From assembly GCA_013811715.1 (NCBI GenBank), contig JACCUS010000179.1, positions 1 to 37,249 on the forward strand: a stretch of DNA of 37,249 nucleotides. The letters run 5' to 3'. The position numbers were made by a program, and so were the translations under genes. Positions 15,301 to 24,233 of the stretch are shown here, in pieces. This DNA is from Nocardioidaceae bacterium. GTDB taxonomy: Bacteria > Actinomycetota > Actinomycetes > Propionibacteriales > Nocardioidaceae. The notes below the pieces were generated by a model. That model had not been told where the DNA came from and made no database searches. It saw only the letters and a list, made by a program, of their open reading frames with translations. The first letter of the stretch is position 1. Each line of letters starts with the position of its first letter.

Positions 15301-16338
15301 GTGGCCGACGTATTCGATGACGCCCGGCTCGACGACCGGGACGTGCTCGAGGCGGCAGACGCACCGCTGCGGCGGCTGGCCGAGTCCGGAGCGCGGGTCC
15401 GGCTGGAGGCCGGGGGCGCGGCCGACTCCGTCGCCGGGTTGGAGCGGGACGCCATGCCTCGCGCGATCGTCGCGGCGGGGGCCGATGCTCGGCTGCTTCG
15501 GGCAGTGCTCGAACCGTGGTGCCCCGTTCCGTTCGTCGCCTGGCCAGGTCCCAGCCTGCCCGGCTGGGCCGGGGCCCTCGATCTGGTCATCGTGTTGGCG
15601 CCGGCCGGTGGTGACGCCCACACCGCCTCGGCGGTGCGCGAAGCAGTTCGCCGCGGCTGCTCGCTCATCACCGCATGCCCGCCGCACTCGGTGCTCGCCG
15701 AGCATGCGCAGGGCCGGCACAGCAGCGTCCTTCCGACTCAGACCGACGACACGCTGGCAGTGGCGGTGGTCATGCTGCAGGCGCTCCATCGGATCGGCGT
15801 CGGACCGGAGGTCGGCGACGACGACGTCGCGCGAGTTCTCGACGAGGTGGCCATGGCGTGCTCTCCGCGTGCCGACATAGCGTCCAACCCGGCGAAGGAC
15901 CTGGCCCTGATGCTGGCCGACTCGCTGCCGCTCGTCTGGGGAGGGTCGGTGCTGGCGGCCCGTGCCGCCCGGCGGGTCGCCGAGGCGCTGCGGCGTACGA
16001 CGGGGCGGCCCGCGCTGGCTGCGGACGCCGGACTCCTGCTGCCGGTGCTCGAAGCCACCCGGGCTCGGGACCTGTTCGCCGACCCCTTCGAGGCAGACGG
16101 CACCGCGCCGTCCCGTGCCTGCCTGCTCATCCTCGACGACGGCACCGAGGAGGCCACCATTCGCGAGGAGCGGGGGCGGCTGACAACGACGGCCGTCGCC
16201 CACGACGTAAGATCACACACCATCGATGCCACCGAGGGCGCCGAGGTGGCGCGGTACGCGGCACTGCTGACGACGGGCGCCTACGCCGCGACGTACCTCG
16301 GCATCGGTCTGGCCCGCGACGATGGAGAGAGCCGTTGA
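15301..16338 (+). CDS. SIS-domain-like protein (Rv3256c/TobH-like)
   Basis: A 345-aa protein in the position of M. tuberculosis Rv3256c. It resembles the bifunctional phosphoglucose/phosphomannose isomerase family, with two SIS-type halves. Visible parts are an alpha/beta first half (MPRAIVAAGADARLLRAVLEP, PVPFVAWPGPSLP, LDLVIVLAPAGGDAHTASAV) where the SIS sugar-phosphate loop would sit, then NPAKDLALMLADSLPLVWG and a C-terminal half ending AALLTTGAYAATYLGIG. The canonical serine-rich phosphate loop is weak, so isomerase activity is uncertain. Many relatives are annotated manA-like or TobH. The start is GTG 15301, 3 bp after the previous stop, and the 3' end overlaps the cation transporter start by 4 bp. 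A role in mannose metabolism is inferred from its neighbours. Confidence 0.7.
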   Translation: MADVFDDARLDDRDVLEAADAPLRRLAESGARVRLEAGGAADSVAGLERDAMPRAIVAAGADARLLRAVLEPWCPVPFVAWPGPSLPGWAGALDLVIVLAPAGGDAHTASAVREAVRRGCSLITACPPHSVLAEHAQGRHSSVLPTQTDDTLAVAVVMLQALHRIGVGPEVGDDDVARVLDEVAMACSPRADIASNPAKDLALMLADSLPLVWGGSVLAARAARRVAEALRRTTGRPALAADAGLLLPVLEATRARDLFADPFEADGTAPSRACLLILDDGTEEATIREERGRLTTTAVAHDVRSHTIDATEGAEVARYAALLTTGAYAATYLGIGLARDDGESR

Positions 16339-17273
16339 GCACAGAAGGCTCCACGAAGGCGGTCATCGCCGCCTTGCTCGCCAACACCGGCATCGCGGTC
16401 ACGAAGTTCCTCGCCTGGATCCTGACCGGCGCGTCTTCGCTGCTGGCCGAGGCGATCCACTCCGTCGCGGACGCGGGCAACCAGGGGCTGTTGCTGATCG
16501 GCTCCAAGCGGGCCAGTCGGGAGCCGACTGAGCAGCACCCGTTCGGATTCGGCCGCGAGCGCTACATCTACGCGTTCATCGTGTCGATCGTGCTGTTCAG
16601 CGTCGGCGGCCTGTTCGCCTTGTACGAGGCCTACCACAAGTACCAGGAGCTGGCCGACGACCACGGTGGTGAGAGCCTGCTGACCAGCCAGTGGAAGTGG
16701 GTCCCGATCGTGGTGTTGTTGGCCGCGATCGTGATGGAGTCGTTCTCGTTCCGAACCGCCATCGTCGAGTCGAACAAGACGCGAGGCGATGCCAGCTGGA
16801 AGGAGTTCATCCGCAGGGCGAAGGCGCCCGAGTTGCCAGTGGTGCTGCTGGAGGATCTGGCCGCCCTGCTCGGCCTCGTGTTCGCCCTCGTCGGCGTGGG
16901 CGTGAGCCTGATCACCGGCGACCTGCTCTGGGACGTCCTCGGCACTACCGCGATCGGCCTGTTGCTGGTCGTGGTGGCCATCACCCTCGCGATCGAGACC
17001 AAGAGCCTGCTGCTCGGCGAGTCGGCCGCCCCCGAGGCACGAGCCCTCATCGAGCAGGGCATCCTCGGCGACGACACGGTGGAGCGGATCATCCACATGC
17101 GCACGCTGCACGTCGGGCCGGAGGAGATCCTCGTCGCCGCGAAGATCGCCGTCGCCCCCACCGAGAGCGCCCAGGTGCTGTCCGACACGATCAACTCTGC
17201 CGAGGAACGTGTCCGGGCGGCTGTGCCGGCAGCGATGCACATCTACATCGAGCCGGACATCTACCGGCCCTGA
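16335..17273 (+). CDS. Cation diffusion facilitator family transporter
   Basis: A 312-aa inner-membrane antiporter of the CDF (zinc/manganese/iron efflux) family. Helix 2 carries H42-S-V-A-D46 ([15 protein letters not shown]), helix 5 has E173-D174 plus alanines ([18 protein letters not shown]), and further helices run to [19 protein letters not shown] cytoplasmic domain at the end ([28 protein letters not shown]) is the usual ferredoxin-like dimerisation part. I use TTG 16335, which overlaps the previous TGA and has GGAGAG 5 nt upstream; the open frame back to 15675 is antisense-like read-through with no family similarity. The metal cannot be predicted with confidence. Confidence 0.87.
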   Translation: MSTEGSTKAVIAALLANTGIAVTKFLAWILTGASSLLAEAIHSVADAGNQGLLLIGSKRASREPTEQHPFGFGRERYIYAFIVSIVLFSVGGLFALYEAYHKYQELADDHGGESLLTSQWKWVPIVVLLAAIVMESFSFRTAIVESNKTRGDASWKEFIRRAKAPELPVVLLEDLAALLGLVFALVGVGVSLITGDLLWDVLGTTAIGLLLVVVAITLAIETKSLLLGESAAPEARALIEQGILGDDTVERIIHMRTLHVGPEEILVAAKIAVAPTESAQVLSDTINSAEERVRAAVPAAMHIYIEPDIYRP

Positions 17274-17298
17274 CGATCTGGGTCTCCGCCGCGGCAAT

Positions 17299-17304
17299 TA
17301 GGCT
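17299..17304 (+). promoter_or_regulatory. -10 box TAGGCT of a probable leaderless promoter
   Basis: TAGGCT lies 7 nt before ATG 17312 of ahcY and just after the previous stop (17273). It fits TANNNT. No ribosome site is present before the ATG. Confidence 0.5.
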
Positions 17305-17311
17305 GGCGGCT

Positions 17312-18742
17312 ATGGACTTCAAAGTTGCCGACCTGTCGCTGGCGGACTTCGGCCGTGCCGAGATCACCCTCGCCGAACACGAGATGCCCGGCCTGATGGC
17401 CATGCGCGAGCGGTACGGCGACAGCCGGCCGCTGACGGGCGCCCGGATCGCCGGGTCGCTGCACATGACTGTCCAGACGGCCGTCCTGATCGAGACGCTC
17501 ACAGCGCTCGGGGCCGACGTCCGCTGGGCCAGCTGCAACATCTTCTCCACCCAAGACCACGCGGCCGCCGCTGCCGTCGTCGGCAAGGACGGTACGCCGG
17601 AAGACCCGCGAGGCGTCCCCGTCTTCGCCTGGAAGGGCGAGACCCTTGCCGAGTACTGGTGGTGCACCGAACAGATCCTCACCTGGCCCGACGACGAATC
17701 TCCCAGTCTCATCCTCGATGACGGCGGGGACGCGACATTGCTTGTCCACCTCGGCGTCGAGTACGAGAAGGAGGGGGCCGTTCCGGCACCCGACTCGACA
17801 GACAACGCCGAGCTGCGTGAGGTTCTCGAGGTCCTGTCCCGCACGGTGCGCGACGCACCCACCAAGTGGACGACGGTGGCGAACGGCGTTGTGGGAGTGA
17901 CGGAGGAGACCACCACCGGCGTACACCGACTCTACGAGCGCCAGCGCGAAGGAACACTTCTGTTCCCCGCCATCAACGTCAACGACTCGGTGACCAAGTC
18001 GAAGTTCGACAACCGCTACGGCTGTCGGCACTCCCTCCTCGACGGCATCAACCGGGCCACCGACGTGCTGATCGGCGGCAAGGTGGCCGTGATCTGCGGG
18101 TACGGCGACGTCGGCAAGGGATGTGCGGAGTCGCTGCGCGGGCAAGGGGCGCGGGTGGTCATCACCGAGATCGACCCGATCTGCGCGCTGCAGGCCGCGA
18201 TGGACGGCTACCAGGTGGCCACCCTCGACGAGGTCATCGGCCAGGCCGACATCGTGATCACCGCGACGGGCTGTTTCAACGTCGTCACCGCCGAGCAGAT
18301 GGGCAGGCTCAAGCACCAGGCGATCGTCGGCAACATCGGACACTTCGACAACGAGATCGACATGGCCGGCCTCGCGGCGACTCCGGGCATCGAGCGCACG
18401 ACCGTCAAGCCGCAGGTCGACGTCTGGAGGTTCCCCGACGGGCATACGCTGATCGTGTTGAGCGAGGGGCGGCTGCTCAACCTCGGCAACGCCACCGGTC
18501 ACCCGTCGTTCGTGATGTCGAACTCCTTCACCAATCAGGTACTGGCCCAGATCGAGCTGTTCACCATGGCCGAGGCCTATCCGTTGGGTGTGTACACGCT
18601 GCCAAAGCGGCTCGACGAGGAGGTCGCCCGACTGCACCTGGACGCGCTGGGCGTCTCTTTGACAACGCTCACTGACGAGCAGGCGGCGTACCTTGGCGTC
18701 GCGGCCGAAGGTCCGTACAAGTCCGAGCACTACCGCTACTGA
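17312..18742 (+). CDS. ahcY: Adenosylhomocysteinase
   Basis: Splits S-adenosylhomocysteine into adenosine and homocysteine, removing the inhibitor left by methyltransferases. The 476-aa protein has the early substrate motif [16 protein letters not shown] (H51), [14 protein letters not shown] (D82), the [14 protein letters not shown] stretch, and NAD loop GYGDVGKG (263-270) followed by [17 protein letters not shown]. The conserved C-terminus ends YKSEHYRY. An insertion of about 40 residues around 130-170, relative to shorter forms, is normal for mycobacterial-type enzymes. I start at ATG 17312, preceded by a leaderless-type -10 box; the frame continues upstream to 16691 without family similarity. 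It is also known as sahH. Confidence 0.96.
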   Translation: MDFKVADLSLADFGRAEITLAEHEMPGLMAMRERYGDSRPLTGARIAGSLHMTVQTAVLIETLTALGADVRWASCNIFSTQDHAAAAAVVGKDGTPEDPRGVPVFAWKGETLAEYWWCTEQILTWPDDESPSLILDDGGDATLLVHLGVEYEKEGAVPAPDSTDNAELREVLEVLSRTVRDAPTKWTTVANGVVGVTEETTTGVHRLYERQREGTLLFPAINVNDSVTKSKFDNRYGCRHSLLDGINRATDVLIGGKVAVICGYGDVGKGCAESLRGQGARVVITEIDPICALQAAMDGYQVATLDEVIGQADIVITATGCFNVVTAEQMGRLKHQAIVGNIGHFDNEIDMAGLAATPGIERTTVKPQVDVWRFPDGHTLIVLSEGRLLNLGNATGHPSFVMSNSFTNQVLAQIELFTMAEAYPLGVYTLPKRLDEEVARLHLDALGVSLTTLTDEQAAYLGVAAEGPYKSEHYRY

Positions 18743-18832
18743 CGCCGGTTTGCCGCTTGCCTTGCCGCGCTGCGACATCGCGACGACGTACCCTTTGCCT
18801 ACAGTTTGTTGCAGGCACCGAGTTGAGGGCAG

Positions 18833-19543
18833 ATGGTGGAACCAGTCCGAACGCATCGCGGCAAGATCCTCGTCGTCGACGACGACTCGTCGCTGGCAGA
18901 GATGTTGACGATCGTGCTGCGAAACGAGGGTTTCGAGCCACGGGTCTGTCCCACCGGCGACAAGGCGATGGCGGCCGTCCGAGAGTTCAAGCCCGATCTG
19001 GTGCTGCTGGACTTGATGCTTCCCGGCAAGGACGGGGTCGACGTGTGCCGCGAGATCCGTGCGGAGTCGGGCCTCCCCATCATCATGCTGACCGCCAAGA
19101 GCGACACCATCGACGTGGTCGTCGGTCTGGAGTCGGGAGCAGACGACTATGTCATCAAGCCCTTCAAGCCCAAGGAGCTGCTGGCCCGGCTGCGAGCCCG
19201 GTTGCGGACGTACGAGGAGTCGGCGCCGGAAGCGTTGGCGATCGGGGATCTCGTCATCGACGTCGCCGGCCACACCGTTCAGCGCGATGGTGAGAAGTTG
19301 TCGCTGACGCCGCTGGAGTTCGACCTGCTCGTGTGTCTGGCCCGTAAGCCGTGGCAGGTGTACACACGCGAGATCCTGCTCGAACAGGTGTGGGGCTATC
19401 AGCACGCCGCCGACACCCGCCTGGTCAACGTGCATGTCCAGCGTCTGCGGTCCAAGGTCGAGATCGACCCGGAGAACCCGCAGATCGTGATGACGGTGCG
19501 GGGAGTCGGGTACAAAGCCGGCGAGGCCGCGGGTAGTCGGTAG
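18833..19543 (+). CDS. mtrA: MtrA-type OmpR-family response regulator
   Basis: The DNA-binding half of the essential MtrAB two-component system that coordinates replication, division and wall remodelling in Actinobacteria. The 236-aa protein has the receiver domain with acidic pair VVDDDSS, phosphoacceptor Asp60 (LVLLDLMLPG), Thr87 and Lys109 (YVIKPF). An OmpR winged helix follows from about 143 (ALAIGDLVIDVAGHTV) with the recognition segment DTRLVNVHVQRLRSKVE and the end VRGVGYKAG. ATG 18833 has GAGGGC just upstream. mtrB follows after 7 bp and lpqB overlaps that gene, giving the classical mtrA-mtrB-lpqB operon. Confidence 0.96.
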   Translation: MVEPVRTHRGKILVVDDDSSLAEMLTIVLRNEGFEPRVCPTGDKAMAAVREFKPDLVLLDLMLPGKDGVDVCREIRAESGLPIIMLTAKSDTIDVVVGLESGADDYVIKPFKPKELLARLRARLRTYEESAPEALAIGDLVIDVAGHTVQRDGEKLSLTPLEFDLLVCLARKPWQVYTREILLEQVWGYQHAADTRLVNVHVQRLRSKVEIDPENPQIVMTVRGVGYKAGEAAGSR

Positions 19544-19550
19544 GTGGCCG

Positions 19551-21218
19551 GTGCTGATCGGGCTGCTCAGGTTCCTTACCGCACCGCTGCGCAAGCTCGT
19601 CTACCTGTGGCGCCGGTCGATCCAGGCGCGGGTCGTGATCGGCACGCTGACCTTGTCGGCAGTGCTGGCTGTGCTGGCCGGATGGGTCCTGCTGCGGCAG
19701 GTCACCGATGGGCTGCTGGACAGCAAGCAGCAGTCGGCGCTGACCCAGGCGGCCGCCGGTGTCGACACCGCGCAGTCGCGGCTCAACGCCTCCCCTGAGG
19801 TCGGCGACTTCTCCGACGTCGGCTCCACGCTGAATCAGCTCATCGAGGTGCTGGCGCCGCGCGACGAAGTCCGCGACGACTACCTGGTGGTCGTCATCGG
19901 CCCCTTCGACCCGTTCTCCGACAACCCTGTCACGGGAGGAAGCCGCGCCTCGAACGACGAGCTCGACCCAGCCTCGATCCCGGCGAACCTGATGGAGCGG
20001 GTGCAGGGCTCGTCCCGGAGCTGGTTCGCCTACTCCGAGGTGCGGTTCCAGGAGTCGTCGGTCGCGTCGCTTCCCGGGCTCGTGGTGGGCTCCCAGATCA
20101 GGGTGCCCACGACCGGGGAGGCCTACGCCTTGTTCTACGTGTTCTCCCTCGAAGAGCAGCAGCAGACGCTGTTCGTCGTCCGGAACGCGTTGATCACGAC
20201 AGGGGCGTTGCTGGTCGTCTTGTTGGGGACGATCGCCTGGCTGGTGACGCGGCAAGTGGTGACCCCGGTGCGGCTGGCGCGACGCATCGCCGAGCGGCTG
20301 GCCGCCGGTCGGCTGGAAGAGCGGATGCATGTTCGCGGCGCGGACGACATCGCGCGCCTGGGGGTGTCGTTCAACCAGATGGCCAGCGGTCTGCAGAACC
20401 AGATCCGTCAGCTGGAGGAGCTGTCCCGGGTGCAGCGCAGGTTCGTCGCCGACGTCAGCCATGAGCTGCGCACACCGTTGACGACGGTACGGATGGCCGC
20501 CGATGTGCTGCACGATGCCCGGCCTCGGTTCGACCCCGCGACAGCCCGGTCGGCGGAGCTGCTGCAAAACGAGCTGGACCGGTTCGAGGCCTTGTTGACC
20601 GACCTGCTGGAGATCAGCCGCTTCGACGCCGGCGCGGCGGTCCTGGAGCTCAGCGACGTGGATGTGCGCGACGTCGTACGAAGTGTCGTCGAAGGGGCTG
20701 CCCCGCTCGCCGAACGCCGCGGGTCGTCGGTGGTGGTCGAGGTGGCGCCGCGTCCCTGTATCGCCGAGGTCGACGTTCGTCGGCTGGAACGGATCGTGCG
20801 CAACCTCGTGGTCAACGCCATCGAGTACGGCGAGGGGAACCCGATCGAGGTTCGGGTGGCCACCGGGGACGGGACGGTCGCCTTGACGGTGCGCGACCAT
20901 GGGGTCGGGCTGCAGCCGGGTGAGGAGACGATGGTTTTCAACCGTTTCTGGCGTGCCGATCCCGCACGCGCACGTACCCGTGGCGGCACCGGGCTGGGAC
21001 TCTCGATCGCCGTCGAGGACACCACCCTGCATGGCGGTCGGTTGGACGCGTGGGGACAGGTAGGGCGCGGTGCACAGTTCCGTCTCACGCTGCCCGGGCG
21101 GGCCGGTGACCCACTAGGCACATCACCGCTGCCGCGGGTCCCGGTCGAGCATGCACCGATCGGCGTGGGAGCGCCCTACGCCAGCTACCCGCACGGCAGC
21201 CGTGGCGGTGTCCGATGA
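19551..21218 (+). CDS. mtrB: MtrB sensor histidine kinase
   Basis: Membrane sensor kinase of MtrA, 555 aa. One transmembrane helix lies near 26-48 (ARVVIGTLTLSAVLAVLAGWVLL), an extracytoplasmic sensor region at about 50-205, a second helix near 208-228 (ALLVVLLGTIAWLVT), then a HAMP linker (RLARRIAERLAAGRLEERM). HisKA has His304 (FVADVSHELRTPL). The ATPase domain shows the N-box NAIEYGEG, G1 DHGVGLQPG, and G2 GGTGLGLS. A ~50-residue proline-rich cytoplasmic tail follows. I start at GTG 19551 with TAGGTGG just upstream. The stop overlaps the lpqB start (ATGA), and LpqB is known to bind the MtrB sensor region. Confidence 0.95.
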   Translation: MLIGLLRFLTAPLRKLVYLWRRSIQARVVIGTLTLSAVLAVLAGWVLLRQVTDGLLDSKQQSALTQAAAGVDTAQSRLNASPEVGDFSDVGSTLNQLIEVLAPRDEVRDDYLVVVIGPFDPFSDNPVTGGSRASNDELDPASIPANLMERVQGSSRSWFAYSEVRFQESSVASLPGLVVGSQIRVPTTGEAYALFYVFSLEEQQQTLFVVRNALITTGALLVVLLGTIAWLVTRQVVTPVRLARRIAERLAAGRLEERMHVRGADDIARLGVSFNQMASGLQNQIRQLEELSRVQRRFVADVSHELRTPLTTVRMAADVLHDARPRFDPATARSAELLQNELDRFEALLTDLLEISRFDAGAAVLELSDVDVRDVVRSVVEGAAPLAERRGSSVVVEVAPRPCIAEVDVRRLERIVRNLVVNAIEYGEGNPIEVRVATGDGTVALTVRDHGVGLQPGEETMVFNRFWRADPARARTRGGTGLGLSIAVEDTTLHGGRLDAWGQVGRGAQFRLTLPGRAGDPLGTSPLPRVPVEHAPIGVGAPYASYPHGSRGGVR

Positions 21219-22999
21219 GCCGCACCATCCGCACCCCCCTGGTGACGGCAGCCCTGGCGGCCGTGGTCCTTGTGCCGGCCACGGGCTGCGTCTCGATCCC
21301 GACCGACTCTGCGGTGCAGCCCGGCCGCAGCGTCGGCGTACAGGAGGAGCCCCGGCTGATCAGCAACGTGCCCCCCGGTCCGGTGCCCGGCGACAGCCGC
21401 GAGGAGGTCGTGACGGGGTTCTTCGCGGCGATGCTCGCCTACCCGCAGAGCGCCTCGATAGCACGTGAGTTCCTGGCGCCCGACGCGGCCAAGGCGTGGG
21501 ATCCCGAGGCGGACCTGGTGGTCTACCAGGACCAGGAGATCATCGAGCAACGCGAACGGATCGCGGTGACGGCGCGCAAGGTGGGTTCCCTCGACGACCG
21601 AGGCGCCTGGTCCTCCGCCAAGCCGAAGCGCGACGGCATCTCGGCCGACCTGCGCCTCGCCCGCGTCCGCGGCGAGTGGCGGATCGTCAACCCGCTGCCG
21701 GGCACCTACGTCGACTTCGACTACTTCGACCGCTACTTCGCCCCGTTCGCACTCCACTTCCTCGACCCCACACGCACCGTGCTGACCCCTGATCCGGTGT
21801 ATCTGCTGCTGGACGAGACGACCGCCACCTCGTTGGTCAGCAACCTGCTGCGGGGCCCCACGAAACACCTGGTCGGCGTGGCGACAACGGCTGCGCCCCC
21901 GCAGACCGAGGTCGATGTGGCGGTGTCGATCACGCCGACCGGGCTGGCCGAGGTGCCGCTGACTGGGGAGGCTCTCGCATTGTCGCAGGAGAACCGGCTG
22001 CTGCTGGCTGCCCAGTTGACCTGGACGCTGCGGCAGCTGGTCGAGATCGACGAGATCGCTGTCACCGTGGACGGGAACAGCCTCGAGGTCCCCGGCTTCG
22101 GCGAGAGGTTCGGTGTCGACGAGTTCGACGGCTACGATCCCGCCGGGCTCGCCGCCAGCCGGCAGCTCTTCGCGCTGTCAGCAGCTGGGCTGGTCACGGT
22201 GTCGGAGTCCGACGTGTCGCCGGTGCTCGGCTCACTCCAACGGACGTCTCGAAGCGCCAGCTCGGCGGCGGTCGACCCGTCCGGCAACCTCACCGCGCTC
22301 GTCGGCCGCGCGGGTCAGGACGTGGTCGTCGCCGCGGCCGCCGCCACGGCCGAGGGGGGCCCGAAGAAGTGGTTCTCAGGCGGTGCGGACCTGTTGCCGC
22401 CGTCGTGGGACGTGCACCAGCTTTCCGATGGCGGACAGCCCTCGCATCTGCTGTGGCTGGTCGACCGTACCCGTCGCGGTGCCGTGGTGTACGCCGTCAC
22501 CCAGACCGGCGGCCGGCAGGTCCGGGCATCCGGCATCACCGGCGCGGACGTGATGTCGTTCGCCGTTTCCCGCGACGGCGTGCGGTTGGCCGCGGTCGTT
22601 CGCCGTGACGGTCGGCCGCGGTTGATGATCTCGATCATCGACCGCGACGCTCAGCGGCCCGCGCGGGTGTCCTTGTCGCCGGCGCAGGAGGTGATCAGCC
22701 CCGAGTTCAGCCCCTCCGGCGTGACGGGTCTGGCTTGGGCCAGCCCGACGTCGGTCGTGCTGCTGGCAGACGAAGGCGGCGAAAGGCAACCGTTCGAGGT
22801 GAGCATCGACGGCTCCAGCGCTGCCGAGACAACCGGCTTCATCCCGGTCGAGCCGGTGAGCATCGCGGCCGGCCCCAACGTCGATGCACCCGTCGCGATC
22901 GGGTCGAAGGCTGGCGAGATCTATGTCCAGACGGCCGATCTGCAGTGGGTGCAGTTCGGCGGCTCCACCAGGCTGTACCAGCCGATCTACCCCGGTTGA
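21215..22999 (+). CDS. lpqB: Lipoprotein LpqB
   Basis: A 594-aa lipoprotein that modulates MtrB. The signal peptide runs to the lipobox, with acylated Cys near 26 (VPATGCVSIP). A GerMN domain follows at about 190-320 (PVYLLLDETTATSLVSNLLRGP, EVPLTGEALALSQENRLLLAAQLTWTL split over this range). The C-terminal half from about 340 is a beta-propeller-like domain (VDPSGNLTALV, FAVSRDGVRLAAVVRRDGRPRL, FSPSGVTGLAWASPTSVVLL). ATG 21215 overlaps the mtrB stop by 4 bp, so the two proteins are produced together. Its end is 92 bp before comFC. Confidence 0.94.
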   Translation: MSRTIRTPLVTAALAAVVLVPATGCVSIPTDSAVQPGRSVGVQEEPRLISNVPPGPVPGDSREEVVTGFFAAMLAYPQSASIAREFLAPDAAKAWDPEADLVVYQDQEIIEQRERIAVTARKVGSLDDRGAWSSAKPKRDGISADLRLARVRGEWRIVNPLPGTYVDFDYFDRYFAPFALHFLDPTRTVLTPDPVYLLLDETTATSLVSNLLRGPTKHLVGVATTAAPPQTEVDVAVSITPTGLAEVPLTGEALALSQENRLLLAAQLTWTLRQLVEIDEIAVTVDGNSLEVPGFGERFGVDEFDGYDPAGLAASRQLFALSAAGLVTVSESDVSPVLGSLQRTSRSASSAAVDPSGNLTALVGRAGQDVVVAAAAATAEGGPKKWFSGGADLLPPSWDVHQLSDGGQPSHLLWLVDRTRRGAVVYAVTQTGGRQVRASGITGADVMSFAVSRDGVRLAAVVRRDGRPRLMISIIDRDAQRPARVSLSPAQEVISPEFSPSGVTGLAWASPTSVVLLADEGGERQPFEVSIDGSSAAETTGFIPVEPVSIAAGPNVDAPVAIGSKAGEIYVQTADLQWVQFGGSTRLYQPIYPG

Positions 23000-23091
23000 C
23001 CGCGCATCCACCATCCGCTGGCAAGCGACGGTGGTCCACAGGCCGACGGCTGGGTCTGGCTTTTGACTTCGGCGTCGCCCAGGGTGAGCAC

Positions 23092-23790
23092 ATGTCGAAC
23101 TCTCGGGATCTCCTCTCGGCCTCGGTCGACCTGGTGCTGGGAGGCTCCTGCGCGGGGTGTGGGCGGCCTGGTCCGCCGCTGTGCCTGCGCTGCGGATCGA
23201 GGCTCGAGGGGCTTCCCTTCCGGGCGCATCCGTCCCCATGCCCACCGGGCCTCCCCCCGGTCTTCGCCGTCGCCGAGTACGATGCCGCGCCGCGGGCCGC
23301 GCTTGTCGCCCACAAGGAGGAGGCGCGCCTTTCCCTGGCCAAGCCACTAGGCCGAGCCCTCGCCCTCAGCGTCTTCGGGGTCTTGTCTCGCGCTGCGCCA
23401 CCGGCCGCGGGGGTGACAGCGATCATTCCGGCCCCGTCGACGCGCAGTATCGTGCGCGAGCGTGGCCATGACCCACTGCTGCGGATGAGCAGAGAATGCG
23501 GTCGCGCGTTGCGATCCGCTGGCGTCCCAGCCCGCGTCGACCCCCTCCTGCGGGTGGTCCGACCCGTCTCCGACCAGGCCGGGTTGTCCGTGGGTGGGCG
23601 TTCCCACAACCTCTCGGGGGCGTTCGCCGTACGGGGCAGAAGCAAGATGGCTGGCCGGTCGGTGATCGTCGTCGATGACATCATCACCACCGGCGCCACT
23701 GCCGCTGAAGCAGTCCGGGCGCTCCGGTCGGCGGGTGCCGACGTGCTCGGCGTCGCCGTGGTCGCCGCCACCCAGCGACGTCAGCGTTGA
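23092..23790 (+). CDS. comFC: ComF-family phosphoribosyltransferase-like protein
   Basis: A 232-aa protein of the ComFC/GntX family, linked to handling of incoming single-stranded DNA in competent bacteria; its role in Actinobacteria is unclear. It begins with a zinc ribbon (C20, C23, C31, C34 in CAGCGRPGPPLCLRC). The body is a PRTase fold with YDAAPRAALVAHKEEARL, PAPSTRSIVRERGHDPLLRM and PRPP loop VIVVDDIITTGATAAEA (191-207). ATG 23092 has AGGGTGAG 4 nt upstream. The order comFC, structured RNA, hpf(raiA) is the known setting of raiA-motif RNAs. Confidence 0.9.
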   Translation: MSNSRDLLSASVDLVLGGSCAGCGRPGPPLCLRCGSRLEGLPFRAHPSPCPPGLPPVFAVAEYDAAPRAALVAHKEEARLSLAKPLGRALALSVFGVLSRAAPPAAGVTAIIPAPSTRSIVRERGHDPLLRMSRECGRALRSAGVPARVDPLLRVVRPVSDQAGLSVGGRSHNLSGAFAVRGRSKMAGRSVIVVDDIITTGATAAEAVRALRSAGADVLGVAVVAATQRRQR

Positions 23791-23870
23791 TCTTGCGAGC
23801 ATGGGGGCCCTCCCAAGGACTGAGCCGATATGACCCCGTCCAAGCACATTCGCATGACAGGCCGTAGTGT

Positions 23871-24212
23871 TTGGCGATGGCACCCGTCCGGGTCCGTGGT
23901 TGCGCCGACCGGGTCTCGATGCGTCGAGACCCGTATCGGCAAGCCGATGCCAGCCGCAGGCGAAACGGCCCACGTAAGGCCGACAAGGTCGTCACGACGC
24001 CTCGTCGGCCGATCACGGAGCGGCTTAGCCGTAAGTCCTGTCCCGCCGGTTGGTCAGACACCGACCGTCACCGGGAGAAGGCCGCTAGTGGCGACGAGCT
24101 GCGAAAGCCTCAGCAGGCGAGTGTGGGGACGAAGACCAGGTCGGACGGGCGGGTGCCAGCCCGGTAAGTCCAGCGTCCACCAACGAGGCTGCGGTCGGTA
24201 TCCACCGGCCGT
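23871..24212 (+). ncRNA. Structured leader RNA upstream of hpf, candidate raiA-motif RNA
   Basis: The 443-bp gap between comFC and hpf has no plausible gene but is rich in strong hairpins. H1: CGGGTCTCGA/TCGAGACCCG (23910-23919 with 23924-23933, loop TGCG), extended by GCCGA/TCGGC (23904-23908 with 23936-23940). H2: CGGC/GCCG (24021-24031). H3: GGTTGGT/ACCGACC (24048-24054 with 24060-24066). H4: CGGGC/GCCCG (24146-24163). H5: CGGTCGGT/ACCGGCCG (24192-24199 with 24204-24211). GTAAGTCC occurs twice (24031, 24164), each right after a hairpin. A TAGTGT -10 box (23865-23870) would start the RNA near 23877. Position between comFC and raiA/hpf matches what I recall of the raiA motif; I could not compare with its covariance model. 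The ends are approximate. Confidence 0.6.
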
Positions 24213-24233
24213 CGTCACATGAAGGAGGCACGA

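Noticed and set aside
15675-16334. Upstream extension of the cation transporter frame
   Set aside because: No family similarity, overlaps the SIS-like gene, and TTG 16335 has its own ribosome site and a start/stop overlap.
16691-17311. Upstream extension of the ahcY frame
   Set aside because: Lies inside the transporter gene in another frame; ahcY homology begins at ATG 17312 behind a -10 box.
17261-19594. 777-codon minus-strand open frame across ahcY and mtrA
   Set aside because: Shadow of two highly conserved plus-strand genes; composition typical of antisense frames in GC-rich DNA.
22735-23091. Upstream extension of comFC into lpqB
   Set aside because: Arg-rich shadow of lpqB; the zinc ribbon begins soon after ATG 23092, which has AGGGTGAG upstream.
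23791-24233. Cobalamin riboswitch or RNase P RNA in the comFC-hpf gap
   Set aside because: GGTGCCAGCCCGG vaguely resembles a B12-box region, but the conserved B12 box and the RNase P core sequences are not found, and the downstream gene is hpf, not a transport or cobalamin gene.
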